A stretch of DNA of 49,147 nt from Firmicutes bacterium UBA5227 (GCA_002409285.1 DHUT01000060.1:1-49147); one strand, 5' to 3'; counted from the first letter of the stretch, positions 25,523 through 34,415 are shown. Numbers and translations are program-made. The notes: a model not told the origin generated them from the letters alone.

Positions 25523-26228
25523 TTAACTGTCCTTCTGATATTAATGCATTTCTTGCTGCATCCTGCTCGGCTAATTTTTTGCTTTTGCCTGAGCCTTTTC
25601 CTGCCACTGATTTATTTATCATTACATTCACATGGAACATCTTTTCATGGTCAGGACCTTCTTCACTGGTTACAACATATCGGATTTTACAATTATGATT
25701 TTTACCCTGGTAATATTCCTGAAGGTAGGATTTAAAATCGGTTACAAGTTTACCCTTGACTGCATCATGGATGTATCCGGTCAGATTATCCAATACAAAT
25801 TTTTCGGCTTTTTTGTATCCCCCGTCAATATATATTGCAGCTATTATTGCTTCTACAGCATCTGCCAAAATGGATTTCCTCTCTCTTCCTCCTGAGGATT
25901 CCTCTCCCTTTCCCATCAGCAGGTACTTTCCCACGTTCAAGTTGGCGGCAACAACGCTTAACATATCCTCGCACACAACCTGGGATCTTAACTTTGTCAA
26001 ATCGCCCTCAGGATATTCAGGAAATTTGTCAAAAATAAAACGGCTCACCGAAATACTTAAAACCGCATCTCCTAAAAATTCAAGTCTTTCGTTATTTACC
26101 TTGTTATATGACCTGTCTTCGTTGGAATAAGAGCTGTGCGTTAGAGACTTTTCCAATATTTCAATATCGTTAAATTTATAGTTAATTATATTTTCAAATT
26201 CATTGAGCTCATTAATTTCTATTATCAC
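25515..26228 (-). CDS. rnc: Ribonuclease III
   Basis: RNase III cuts double-stranded RNA in rRNA precursors and other transcripts. 237 residues. The signature NERLEFLGDAVLS (about 44-56) contains catalytic carboxylates, with a second acidic cluster in SILADAVEAIIAAIY. The double-stranded-RNA-binding domain occupies about 158-230 and ends in GSGKSKKLAEQDAARNAL. It lies about 140 bases downstream of acpP, past two small hairpins. Confidence 0.97.
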   Translation of the reverse strand: MIIEINELNEFENIINYKFNDIEILEKSLTHSSYSNEDRSYNKVNNERLEFLGDAVLSISVSRFIFDKFPEYPEGDLTKLRSQVVCEDMLSVVAANLNVGKYLLMGKGEESSGGRERKSILADAVEAIIAAIYIDGGYKKAEKFVLDNLTGYIHDAVKGKLVTDFKSYLQEYYQGKNHNCKIRYVVTSEEGPDHEKMFHVNVMINKSVAGKGSGKSKKLAEQDAARNALISEGQLNE

Positions 26229-26311
26229 TTTTCCTCCTGCTTATTATAATTGTTTATTACAATCCATGAATAGTTTCATAAATATAATAAATAATTATAA
26301 CTTATTCATTA

Positions 26312-26353
26312 CCGGAATACCGGATTTAATATACAGGACGCATTACTGCGTCC
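26312..26353 (-). terminator. Hairpins between acpP and rnc, possible weak terminator
   Basis: GGACGCA (26336-26342) pairs with TGCGTCC (26347-26353), and CCGG (26312-26315) with CCGG (26320-26323). Neither has a proper T-run on the minus strand, so this may only slow polymerase between acpP and rnc. Confidence 0.4.
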
Positions 26354-26371
26354 CTCACCTTAAATTTAAAA

Positions 26372-26602
26372 TTACATATTAATGCTGTCTTCCAGATAAT
26401 TAACAATATCACCAACTGTAGTGATTTGTTCAATGCTTTCATCATTTATTTCAATGTCAAACTCATCCTCCAAAGCCATTACAAGCTCAAACAATGTTAT
26501 TGAATCAGCCTGCAGATCATCGGCAAAAGATGATTCCATTGTTATTTCCTCAGGTCCAACTCCAACCTTATCAGCTACTATATCTCTGATTTTTTCAAAC
26601 AT
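26372..26602 (-). CDS. acpP: Acyl carrier protein
   Basis: 76 residues, acidic. S34 in DLQADSITLFELVMALEDEF is the phosphopantetheine attachment site; the residue after it is isoleucine, where leucine is more usual (DSL). It carries growing acyl chains for fatty acid synthesis. I take the ATG at 26602, eight bases after AGGAGG; a GTG three codons earlier overlaps that ribosome binding site. It follows plsX by five bases. Confidence 0.96.
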   Translation of the reverse strand: MFEKIRDIVADKVGVGPEEITMESSFADDLQADSITLFELVMALEDEFDIEINDESIEQITTVGDIVNYLEDSINM

Positions 26603-26607
26603 ACTAA

Positions 26608-27606
26608 TCACCTCCTCATTATGCTTTCTTGAATTAATTCACTTACCTTATTTTCACTGCATATTTTAGCCTGGCGAATTGCATTTTTCAATGCTTTTTC
26701 ATCAGAACTTCCATGAGCCTTAATAACGGCGTCGTTAACTCCTAACACAGGTGCTCCTCCGTGCTCTGCATAGTCAAACTTACTTTTGAAATTAGTCAAA
26801 GCAGGTTTAATAAGCACCCCGCCTATTTTTGACCTTGTGGAAGACATCAGTTCCTTCTTCAATCCTTTCATAAGCTCTATAACTGTTCCCTCCAGTGTTT
26901 TCAGAATCATGTTTCCCGCAAAACCGTCACAAACTATTATATCCGCTTTTCCCTTAAGTATTTCCCTGGCTTCAATATTGCCTGTGAAATTTAAAGGCAG
27001 GGTTGTGTTTTCAAGAAGATTATATGCTTCCACCGTAAGTTTGTCGCCCTTTGTCTTTTCAGATCCTATGTTAGCAAGTGCTATTCTCGGAGATGACACA
27101 TTCATAACTTCCTTCAAATATACATCTCCCATAATTGCAAAATCATAAAGAAATTCAGGCTTTGAATCAACATTGGCACCGGAATCTATTAAAAGTACAA
27201 AGCCTCCGTTCATTGTAGGTATCAGCGAACCTATGGCAGGTCTTTCAATTCCTTTAATCCTTCCTGTAATCAATGTGGCGCCTGCCAACAAAGCTCCTGT
27301 ACTTCCTGCCGATACAGCAGCATCAGCCTCTTTATTTTTTACCGCATATAAAGCTTTAACCAGTGATGAATCTTTTTTTCGTCTTACAGCCATTACCGGC
27401 TTATCGTCATTGGATATTACTTCTTCTGCGTTTAAAATTTCAATACTTTTAAAGTCAGATGTATTTTTTTCAAGAAACTTTTTAATTTCTTTTTCATTAC
27501 CTGTAAGCAGAATGCCTACACTATATTCGTCTCTTGCAAGTATACTTCCTCTGACAGCGGACTCAGGAGCGTTATCGCCGCCCATTGCATCTACAGCAAT
27601 TCTCAT
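26608..27606 (-). CDS. plsX: Phosphate acyltransferase PlsX
   Basis: PlsX converts acyl-ACP to acyl-phosphate, the donor for PlsY in phosphatidic acid synthesis. 332 residues. Family features: MRIAVDAMGGDNAPESAV at the N-terminus, AAVSAGSTGALLAGA, RPAIGSLIPT, IVCDGFAGNMILKTLEG and EHGGAPVLGVNDAVIKAHG. It precedes acpP closely. A terminator lies between it and rpmF, so plsX-acpP probably starts from its own promoter in 27607-27700, which I could not pick out. Confidence 0.97.
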   Translation of the reverse strand: MRIAVDAMGGDNAPESAVRGSILARDEYSVGILLTGNEKEIKKFLEKNTSDFKSIEILNAEEVISNDDKPVMAVRRKKDSSLVKALYAVKNKEADAAVSAGSTGALLAGATLITGRIKGIERPAIGSLIPTMNGGFVLLIDSGANVDSKPEFLYDFAIMGDVYLKEVMNVSSPRIALANIGSEKTKGDKLTVEAYNLLENTTLPLNFTGNIEAREILKGKADIIVCDGFAGNMILKTLEGTVIELMKGLKKELMSSTRSKIGGVLIKPALTNFKSKFDYAEHGGAPVLGVNDAVIKAHGSSDEKALKNAIRQAKICSENKVSELIQESIMRR

Positions 27607-27699
27607 AATGCACCTCTGTATTAATTTATTCAGTTGAAGCGTGGTACTTCTTCATTTTTTACATAGATTAGTATAACGTAGTAGCATATGTTTTGCAAT

Positions 27700-27722
27700 A
27701 AAAAAATAGTGCCTTGGCACTA
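27700..27722 (-). terminator. Terminator after rpmF
   Basis: TAGTGCC (27707-27713) pairs with GGCACTA (27716-27722). On the minus strand the stem is followed by a run of seven T. It lies about 20 bases past the rpmF stop. Confidence 0.8.
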
Positions 27723-27742
27723 CTTTATTTAATATTATTTCT

Positions 27743-27922
27743 TTATTCAACACTTATAACTTCTTTTCCGTCATAATATCCGCAAGCTGCACACACTCTG
27801 TGAGGAAGCTTTGATTCATGACATTGTGGGCATTCAATAAGATTCGGAATTGTTAATCTTGATTTTGCTGTTCTTCTTCTATCTCTTCTTGCTTTGGAAG
27901 TTTTTCTCTTAGGTACTGCCAT
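27743..27922 (-). CDS. rpmF: 50S ribosomal protein L32
   Basis: 59 residues, basic. It opens MAVPKRKTSKARRDRRR and has a zinc ribbon made of two C-x2-C pairs (CPQC and CAAC), so this is the zinc-binding form. The ATG at 27922 has AAGGAGG upstream. It is 13 bases downstream of yceD, the conserved pairing. Confidence 0.98.
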   Translation of the reverse strand: MAVPKRKTSKARRDRRRTAKSRLTIPNLIECPQCHESKLPHRVCAACGYYDGKEVISVE

Positions 27923-27935
27923 TTATAACACCTCC

Positions 27936-28439
27936 TTAATCCTTTAACAGGTCTTTTAATTTATCAAATCGCGGGTCTGTCAAATTGTCTTCACATTTAC
28001 ATTCTTCTAAATTTAAATTAACTCCGCAATCGGGGCATATGCCTTTGCAATCTTTTTTACATAATGATTTCATCGGCATGGACAGGTAAATCATTTGTTT
28101 TATGATTTCCTCTAAATCAACACATCCTTCTGAAATTTTTAATTGAATTTCATCAGATTCATCATCTTCACTTAATTCATGAACCAAGACAGCTTCAAAA
28201 TCTGTTTCAACTGTTTTGTCAAAAGGATTAAGACATCTGGCGCATTCTGCTAAAAACGTATATTTAATTGTACCGTTCAATAAAACATTCTCATCAGCCT
28301 TAAAAACTTCTCCGCTGAAGATTATGTCCTTATGAAGGTGTGTTTTTGATAAAAAGATTTCGTCATCCATTACAAAGTTCTCGTTTATTTTTAGAAAAAC
28401 TTGGTCAGATGATAAAAACTTACCCAGTCGAATTAACAT
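27936..28439 (-). CDS. yceD: YceD (DUF177) family protein
   Basis: About 167 residues. The middle has AECARCLNPFDKTVE with a C-x2-C. The C-terminus has a cysteine-rich stretch (LCKKDCKGICPDCGVN, then ECKC) that may bind metal. YceD proteins affect 23S rRNA maturation and are nearly always encoded before rpmF. The start is the ATG at 28439 with GGGTGG just upstream; the frame runs 19 codons further without a match. Confidence 0.93.
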   Translation of the reverse strand: MLIRLGKFLSSDQVFLKINENFVMDDEIFLSKTHLHKDIIFSGEVFKADENVLLNGTIKYTFLAECARCLNPFDKTVETDFEAVLVHELSEDDESDEIQLKISEGCVDLEEIIKQMIYLSMPMKSLCKKDCKGICPDCGVNLNLEECKCEDNLTDPRFDKLKDLLKD

Positions 28440-28501
28440 AATACCACCCTTTTTATTTGCAGAGTTAATTATAAGAGAAAAAAAATCTTTTGTCAAGCAA
28501 T

Positions 28502-29698
28502 TTATTTTACAGCCAGTGCTTTTGTATCTCTTGCAATCATCAGTTCTTCGTTTGTAGGGATTACGAATACCTTAACTTTTGAACCGTCCTTTGATATTTC
28601 TGCCTCTTTCCCTCTTATGTTGTTTTTTGAATCATCCACAGTAACACCCAGGAATTCCAATCCTTTGCATATATTTGCCCTGTCTGAAGCCGAATTTTCT
28701 CCCAGACCGGCTGTAAATACCAATACATCTAATCCACCCATAGCGGCAGCGTAGGAACCAATATATTTCCTTACGGTATAATCAAATTTGTCTAACGCAA
28801 GCTGTGCTCTTTTATTTCCTTGATCGGCAGCATTTTCAATATCTCTGAAATCACTGCTTACACCTGAAATTCCCAGAACACCGGATTTTTTGTTCATTAA
28901 ATTATCAATTTCTTCTGCTGTCATATTTTTCTTATTCATTAAGAACGTAACTATGGCAGGGTCAATATCTCCGCATCTTGTACCCATTACAAGACCTTCA
29001 AGAGGCGTCATTCCCATACTGGTATCGAATGATTTGCCATCCTTTATGGCTGTTACGCTGGCACCGTTGCCTAAATGGCAGGTTATGATCTTAGTTCCTT
29101 TCAGATCTTTTCCCATTAAATCCGCAACTCTTTCCGAAACATATTTATGTGATGTTCCGTGGAAGCCGTATCTTCGTATACCCATTTCTTCATACAGCTC
29201 ATAAGGCAGTGGATATATATATGATTCCGCAGGCATTGTCTGATGGAATGCAGTATCAAACACAGCTACCATGGGTACATCGGGCAGCAGTTCCCGGCAT
29301 GCTTCAATTCCGATAATGTTGGGTGGATTATGCAGAGGAGCAAGCTCAATACATTCTCTTATGGCTTTAATTACTTCTTCTGTTATCAGAACTGAGTTTG
29401 CAAACTTTTCTCCGCCGTGAACAACTCTGTGTCCTACTGCGTCAACTTCATCCAATGATTTAACTGCTCCATGCTCGGGGTCAACCAAAGCTTTCAGTAC
29501 AAGGTTAATTGCATCCTTATGATCTTTTAATACCTCTTCAATTACAACCTTGCTCTGTCCAGTCTTTTCGTGTTTTAAAACACTTCCTTCAATACCTATT
29601 CTTTCAACAAGACCTTTAGCTAATACAGTTTCATCATTCATATTAATAAATTGATATTTTAATGATGAGCTTCCGCAGTTAATTACTAATACATTCAT
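28502..29698 (-). CDS. ackA: Acetate kinase
   Basis: AckA converts acetyl phosphate and ADP to acetate and ATP, the last step of acetate fermentation. 398 residues. It has the ASKHA-fold motifs MNVLVINCGSSSLKYQ, VGHRVVHGGEKF, VFDTAFHQTMP, RYGFHGTSHKYV, TCHLGNGASVTAI and VFTAGLGENS. The start is the ATG at 29698 with GGAGG five bases upstream. Phosphotransacetylase (pta), its usual neighbour, is absent here. Confidence 0.98.
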   Translation of the reverse strand: MNVLVINCGSSSLKYQFINMNDETVLAKGLVERIGIEGSVLKHEKTGQSKVVIEEVLKDHKDAINLVLKALVDPEHGAVKSLDEVDAVGHRVVHGGEKFANSVLITEEVIKAIRECIELAPLHNPPNIIGIEACRELLPDVPMVAVFDTAFHQTMPAESYIYPLPYELYEEMGIRRYGFHGTSHKYVSERVADLMGKDLKGTKIITCHLGNGASVTAIKDGKSFDTSMGMTPLEGLVMGTRCGDIDPAIVTFLMNKKNMTAEEIDNLMNKKSGVLGISGVSSDFRDIENAADQGNKRAQLALDKFDYTVRKYIGSYAAAMGGLDVLVFTAGLGENSASDRANICKGLEFLGVTVDDSKNNIRGKEAEISKDGSKVKVFVIPTNEELMIARDTKALAVK

Positions 29699-29830
29699 TT
29701 TATCCTCCATGTTTAAATATAATATATCATAAAATCCTTAAGATTTTAAAACAGTTAAAATATGGCTACTTCACATCAGAAATTTTTATTGAAATAATTG
29801 AAATATAAGTACATCATCCTGTTGTGCCGT

Positions 29831-30406
29831 TCAGCAATTGTTCACCCAATGCTCTACGATTGACTTATTATCTATTGCCATTATGTCACCGTTTGAAATC
29901 GTAAAATTCCATAAATCCGTATCATTGGCAATACCCATGTATATGAGTATGGACTGTATAACTCCAAAATGAGTAACAATCAAAGAATTATCAGGAACAT
30001 CATCAATAAACTGAGCAATCCTTATTATTATGTCTCCATAGCTTTCGCCTTGGGGAAATTTATATTTATTACCGTTTGATATCCACTTTTCCGATTCTTC
30101 TTTATATCCGGATTCAATTTCATTCCAGGTCATATTCTCAAATAGCCCGAAGTTAACTTCAATCAGGCAGTCCTTGATTATAATTTTACTTTCGTCAAAA
30201 TTTGTTTCTCTGCAGATTATTTCTGCTGTTTCCCTTGTCCTTTTTAATGGACTGGAATAAACCCCGGATATTTTTTCAAGGGTTAGCCTCTTACCTGCTG
30301 TTTTTGCTTGCATTCTGCCTCTACAGGACAGGTCAACATCCGTAATTCCCGTATACCTTTTTTGAATATTTGCTTCTGATTCTCCGTGTCGAACTAAGTA
30401 TAACAT
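29831..30406 (-). CDS. cobC: Histidine phosphatase, probable alpha-ribazole phosphatase CobC
   Basis: 191 residues of the phosphoglycerate-mutase-like histidine phosphatase family. R6-H7-G8 (MLYLVRHGESEAN) holds the phosphorylated histidine, SSPLKRTRETAEII provides the phosphate-binding arginine and LIVTHFGVIQSIL the second histidine. It starts two bases after cobS stops, with GGGG upstream, so it is assigned to removal of the 5'-phosphate of alpha-ribazole (or adenosylcobalamin 5'-phosphate). From sequence alone another phosphatase role is possible; the context decides. Confidence 0.88.
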   Translation of the reverse strand: MLYLVRHGESEANIQKRYTGITDVDLSCRGRMQAKTAGKRLTLEKISGVYSSPLKRTRETAEIICRETNFDESKIIIKDCLIEVNFGLFENMTWNEIESGYKEESEKWISNGNKYKFPQGESYGDIIIRIAQFIDDVPDNSLIVTHFGVIQSILIYMGIANDTDLWNFTISNGDIMAIDNKSIVEHWVNNC

Positions 30407-30408
30407 AA

Positions 30409-31143
30409 CTATCCCCTTAAAAAAAGAACAAATATCATAAATATTATCTGGCTGATTTCGGTTATAAACCCGCATGTGTCCCCTGTCATGCCCCCGATTT
30501 TATCTTCAATTGAGCAAGATATAAAATAAGAAATCATCAGAGCAGCAAAGCCGGATGTTACAATAACAATCTTGTTTGGCATAAGCAGCGCAAAAAAAAG
30601 CATTACAAAAATGTTGGAAATAAGCACCTTAGTATCTATTGATTCAATAAACAGGGTACCCATTCCCTTTGTCTTTTTAGCATATTTTTTATTCCATGAT
30701 GCTATAATCGTGCAGGTTCTTCCTACCACAGGCATCATAAAACAGGAATATATATCAATATAAGAAAACAATACAAATTGTGAAAGCAAAGCTAAAATAA
30801 GGCTTATTACACCAAAGGATCCAATGTGGGAGTCACTCATTATTTCAAAAACTTTCTCACCGGTTCTGCCTGAAAATATCCCGTCAGAAGTATCTGCCAT
30901 GCCATCCATATGAATGCCTCCCGTTATAATGAGATAAGATATGGTGAGCACAAGACCTTTCAGCATGTTCATATATGTACTATTTAAAATTGAATAAACA
31001 AACATTAGCAGAAGCCCTATAACAGCTCCCATCAAGGAATACAAATTCAGGGCTTTAACAAAATTATCTTCATTGTATTCTATTTTCTTTCCCACAGGAA
31101 TTCTTGTAAAAAAAGACAGAAGAATTAAAAATCCATAGGCCAT
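30409..31143 (-). CDS. cobS: Adenosylcobinamide-GDP ribazoletransferase CobS
   Basis: 244 residues, an integral membrane enzyme with about six membrane segments. It joins adenosylcobinamide-GDP to alpha-ribazole (or its phosphate). The family signature GGIHMDGMADTSDGIFSG (about residues 74-91) holds the acidic metal-binding residues. It overlaps the cobU end by 19 bases and is followed by cobC. Confidence 0.96.
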   Translation of the reverse strand: MAYGFLILLSFFTRIPVGKKIEYNEDNFVKALNLYSLMGAVIGLLLMFVYSILNSTYMNMLKGLVLTISYLIITGGIHMDGMADTSDGIFSGRTGEKVFEIMSDSHIGSFGVISLILALLSQFVLFSYIDIYSCFMMPVVGRTCTIIASWNKKYAKKTKGMGTLFIESIDTKVLISNIFVMLFFALLMPNKIVIVTSGFAALMISYFISCSIEDKIGGMTGDTCGFITEISQIIFMIFVLFLRG

Positions 31144-31718
31144 TTAACCATTTCCCCCCTGTGCTTCAGTTTAATCGGTATTCCTGAAAAAACAAAGTAC
31201 ATAAAGTCTGACCTGCCGGCTATTTCTCTGTTGATTCTTCCGCTCATGTCTCTGAAATAATTTCCCATGTAATATGAAGGAACCACGCCCATTCCTGTTT
31301 CATTGGAAACCACAATTAACTTCTTATTGTTCCTGCTGCAAACATCAATTAAACAAAGAACCTCTGACACAATTATTTTTTCCAGCCGGTTCACTTCTTC
31401 CGGATTACAGTTGTCAAAATCAATTTTGCTGTCAAACATGAAATTACCTATTAATGTTGTTATGCAGTCTATCAATACAGCAGTACATTCCCTAAAAGAT
31501 TCCTGATTTTCAAGGCTTTCAAAATTCGAATACATTTCCAGGGTACTCCAGGATTCCGGCCTTTGGGCCTGATGTTTTTTTACCCTGTCTGCCATTGCCT
31601 GGTCAGTTATCACAGATGTGGCAAGATAAAGAACATTATTCGCATATTCTTTTGCCTTTTGCTCTGCAAATGTGCTTTTTCCGCTCCTTGCGCCACCGAT
31701 TACAAATGTTACGCTCAT
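31125..31718 (-). CDS. cobU: Adenosylcobinamide kinase / guanylyltransferase CobU
   Basis: 197 residues. P-loop GGARSGKS at 8-15, and later ETGMGVVPSYYMG, typical of CobU. It phosphorylates adenosylcobinamide and attaches GMP before CobS acts. It is the first gene of a three-gene unit transcribed from a promoter at 31758-31785. No cobalamin riboswitch is visible before it. Confidence 0.96.
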   Translation of the reverse strand: MSVTFVIGGARSGKSTFAEQKAKEYANNVLYLATSVITDQAMADRVKKHQAQRPESWSTLEMYSNFESLENQESFRECTAVLIDCITTLIGNFMFDSKIDFDNCNPEEVNRLEKIIVSEVLCLIDVCSRNNKKLIVVSNETGMGVVPSYYMGNYFRDMSGRINREIAGRSDFMYFVFSGIPIKLKHRGEMVKWPMDF

Positions 31719-31757
31719 TTTATCACCGTTTGTTCATTATTTGGTATAACCTTAAGT

Positions 31758-31785
31758 ATTATATCATTAATACACAAAAAATCAA
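31758..31785 (-). promoter_or_regulatory. Promoter of cobU-cobS-cobC
   Basis: Minus strand: TTGATT (31785-31780), 16-base spacer, TATAAT (31763-31758). It faces away from the tmcAL promoter in the same 150-base divergent region. Confidence 0.65.
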
Positions 31786-31815
31786 ATAAAAATTAAAGTA
31801 TAACTTCGAAATAAT

Positions 31816-31844
31816 TTGACATTATCAATAAATATATTTATTAT
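31816..31844 (+). promoter_or_regulatory. Promoter of tmcAL
   Basis: TTGACA (31816-31821), 17-base spacer, TATTAT (31839-31844). The start codon of tmcAL is 26 bases downstream of the -10. Confidence 0.7.
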
Positions 31845-31869
31845 TAAATAAAAACAAAATGGTGATGTT

Positions 31870-33090
31870 ATGAAAATTACAGGTATAGTTGCCGAATACA
31901 ATCCATTTCACAATGGTCATGAATATCAGTTAAAAAAAACACGGGAACTTTCCTCTGCCGACGGCATTGCAGTTGTTATGAGCGGCAACTATGTGCAAAG
32001 AGGAGAGCCTGCCATAATAGATAAATTTAAACGTGCCGAGGCTGCAATCTATGGGGGTGCTGATATTGTAATCGAGCTTCCTCTTCCATTTTCGTGCCAA
32101 AATGCAGAAATGTTCGCAAGTGCGGCAATAAGGGAGTTAAAGAAGCTTCCTGTCAATTCTTTAAGCTTCGGATGTGAGAGTACCAATATCAAACTACTGA
32201 AAGAAATTGCCGCTATCCAGTTAAATAATGATTTTAACGAAAAAATTAAAGAAGAAATTAAAAAAGGATTGTCTTATCCAAGAGCCCTCGCTAACACAAT
32301 CAGGTCTTGTTTAGGGGAAGAAGCCTTTATTGCAGCAAGCTCTCCCAACAATGTACTGGCTGTGGAATATATTAAAAGCATCATGAAGAATAAACTAAAC
32401 TGGGACTTTATACCTGTTAAGCGAATGGGCAAGGCTCACAATGATATTTCTTCTGACGGGTGCTATGACAGCGCTACAGCCATACGAAAGGCTATACTAA
32501 ACTCCGAAAAAATAATTTCTGTGCCTGCCAAAAGCAGGGAAATGCTGAATGAATTTTATGAAGAGCAGGGAAGCTTTAATTCTTTTAATAATTATTATGA
32601 GTTCTTGATGTATAAAATAATTGAACTTGGTCCCTCCGGCTTAAATAATATTTACGAGGTGTCGGAAGGATTAAACAATAAAATATATTCGAATGTTTTT
32701 AAATATGACAACATTGACGATTACTGCATGTCCCTTAAGTCTAAAAGATATACATATTCAAGACTCAGGAGGATGCTGCTGAATATTCTGTTAGGGATCA
32801 CAAAGAATGACATAAAGTATTTTATGTCATCCAATGAAAATAATTACATTAAAGTTTTAGCTTTTAACGATACCGGAAGGCAGATTATTAAAATGGTTGA
32901 TAAGAAATATACTTCTGTTATAAACAGGTTCTCAGATTACAAAAAATACAATATCAATGCCGAGGAACTGAAAAATTTTAAGCTTACTGACAAGGCCACA
33001 AATATGTACTATATCCCTTTGAAATACAGAAAGTTGAATAACGAATATTTATCAAATGCAAGATATATAAAATATAGCCCCTTGTCCTAA
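31870..33090 (+). CDS. tmcAL: tRNA(Met) cytidine acetate ligase TmcAL
   Basis: 406 residues. It opens MKITGIVAEYNPFHNGH, containing the nucleotidyltransferase H-x-G-H motif. SGNYVQRGEPAIIDKF, GADIVIELP and FGCES follow. TmcAL activates acetate with ATP and acetylates C34 of elongator tRNA-Met. In Bacillus the gene is ylbM, beside yceD and rpmF; here it stands on the opposite strand from that cluster, with ackA and cobUSC between. Confidence 0.95.
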   Translation: MKITGIVAEYNPFHNGHEYQLKKTRELSSADGIAVVMSGNYVQRGEPAIIDKFKRAEAAIYGGADIVIELPLPFSCQNAEMFASAAIRELKKLPVNSLSFGCESTNIKLLKEIAAIQLNNDFNEKIKEEIKKGLSYPRALANTIRSCLGEEAFIAASSPNNVLAVEYIKSIMKNKLNWDFIPVKRMGKAHNDISSDGCYDSATAIRKAILNSEKIISVPAKSREMLNEFYEEQGSFNSFNNYYEFLMYKIIELGPSGLNNIYEVSEGLNNKIYSNVFKYDNIDDYCMSLKSKRYTYSRLRRMLLNILLGITKNDIKYFMSSNENNYIKVLAFNDTGRQIIKMVDKKYTSVINRFSDYKKYNINAEELKNFKLTDKATNMYYIPLKYRKLNNEYLSNARYIKYSPLS

Positions 33091-33105
33091 ACTTGAATTT
33101 GACAG

Positions 33106-33149
33106 ATAATTAAATTTTAGTGAGCATTGCTTAACTAAAATTTAATTAT
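33106..33149. repeat. AT-rich 16-bp perfect inverted repeat
   Basis: ATAATTAAATTTTAGT (33106-33121) pairs perfectly with ACTAAAATTTAATTAT (33134-33149) around a 12-base loop. It lies 16 bases past tmcAL, converging with the lipoprotein gene. There is no T-run, so it is either an unusual terminator or a small repeat. Confidence 0.55.
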
Positions 33150-33217
33150 GGACAAACAGCAGAACCAAGACATGAGAACTATATAACATTTCATTGGTTA
33201 ATTGGAACTGTTTCTCA

Positions 33218-34351
33218 TTATCTATTTATTAAGTTGCTGTAATATGGGAAATTTGTAAACACCCAACGATTATTTATATACTCGTAATCATATTCAACTG
33301 TATATACCTTTTTACCTTTATCTGTATCTTCAGGAAATCCATCAACAAAACTCCACTTAAATACATATTTTTTTTCATTTATTTTTTCAATATGTTTATC
33401 TTTATCTTTAACAAACCAAGTTCCTTTTTCCCAATCAGCATAATACAAATGACCATCTACACTTATAAATCGTTTATTAGATAGATTCGCTTTCACAATT
33501 TCTTCAGAAAACATGGTTAATAAATAATTTTTCAAATCATCTATAGTCTTAAATTCATTATTATACACTCTTTTATACAAAATATTATCTTTTGTCACTA
33601 CAAAATTATCACCTTGTGTTGATATATGAGAAGTTAATTCAAACCAACCATTAGCAATAATTGCTTCATCCCATATTCGTTGTAAATCTGAAGTGTTTTT
33701 CATTTCAGTATAGACAGGATATTTATTATTATAGTTTGAATAATCAAAGTTTTGCTCTGTAAATGGTTCTATATTGGGATATTTAGTGAATATCCATTTA
33801 TTAGCAACCTTTTCAAACATATAATTAAAAGTATATACTTTACCATCAGCCTCAGTTTTGTCACTTTCATACAAAATTTTATTAGTAACACAATTAAACT
33901 TTGTGTTTGATTCCTTACTTATACCTAACTCTTTTTCAGCTACATTATAATTTGGCATACTTAAAGAATAGTCATATACAAATTGGTACAATTTATTGTT
34001 TTTTTCAACAAATCGAGGTGGCAAATTAATAAAACCTATATCCATTAATTCATCTACTATTTGAGGAGAAAATACATTTAATAAATAATTTTTCAAACTA
34101 TTTAATGATTTAATATCCTCATATTTAACAGCGTAATATACATTATTATTCTCATCCTTATATCCATCATTTTTATCTACTTCTAAACCTGTACCCCAAA
34201 ACATTTTAAACAAAGAATTTGCTTTTGTAAAAGCAATTTTAACTTCTTCCGTTGTAGGAACTTTATTTTTGTCACCTATAGATTTACATCCAAATAATGA
34301 TATATATAAAATAACTATCAAAATATTAATTACAATTATTTTTTTACTCAT
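33218..34351 (-). CDS. Putative lipoprotein with two tandem IseA-like domains
   Basis: 377 residues. A signal peptide of about 21 residues ends in a lipobox (LFGC, C22). Two related domains follow, at about 60-192 and 253-369. The halves share (I/F)K-(S/T)-x-x-(S/D)LKNYLL-x-(V/M)FS-x-x-IV and, near their ends, KVYT-x-x-Y-x-(F/Y)E-x-x-x-x-(K/R)W-(I/V)FT. The arrangement resembles the IseA/YoeB group, which inhibits peptidoglycan DL-endopeptidases, but I rate that as a suggestion. The gene has no visible Shine-Dalgarno. A TATAAT just upstream would give a very short leader. It interrupts the tmcAL-ylbJ region together with remnant DNA, so it is probably acquired. Confidence 0.7.
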   Translation of the reverse strand: MSKKIIVINILIVILYISLFGCKSIGDKNKVPTTEEVKIAFTKANSLFKMFWGTGLEVDKNDGYKDENNNVYYAVKYEDIKSLNSLKNYLLNVFSPQIVDELMDIGFINLPPRFVEKNNKLYQFVYDYSLSMPNYNVAEKELGISKESNTKFNCVTNKILYESDKTEADGKVYTFNYMFEKVANKWIFTKYPNIEPFTEQNFDYSNYNNKYPVYTEMKNTSDLQRIWDEAIIANGWFELTSHISTQGDNFVVTKDNILYKRVYNNEFKTIDDLKNYLLTMFSEEIVKANLSNKRFISVDGHLYYADWEKGTWFVKDKDKHIEKINEKKYVFKWSFVDGFPEDTDKGKKVYTVEYDYEYINNRWVFTNFPYYSNLINR

Positions 34352-34377
34352 AATTTTATCATGAACAAATTATACAA

Positions 34378-34415
34378 CAATATTTCGCATCTCTCGTAAG
34401 AGAAGCGAAATATTG
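34378..34415. repeat. Perfect 11-bp stem hairpin upstream of the lipoprotein gene
   Basis: CAATATTTCGC (34378-34388) pairs with GCGAAATATTG (34405-34415). An inner CTCT/AGAG stem closes a CGTA loop. It lies 27 bases before the lipoprotein start, between it and the small gene at 34462. It has no T-run. Confidence 0.6.

Noticed and set aside
31719..31869. Cobalamin riboswitch before cobU
   Set aside because: The 150-base gap has only two divergent promoters and no structured RNA of the needed size.
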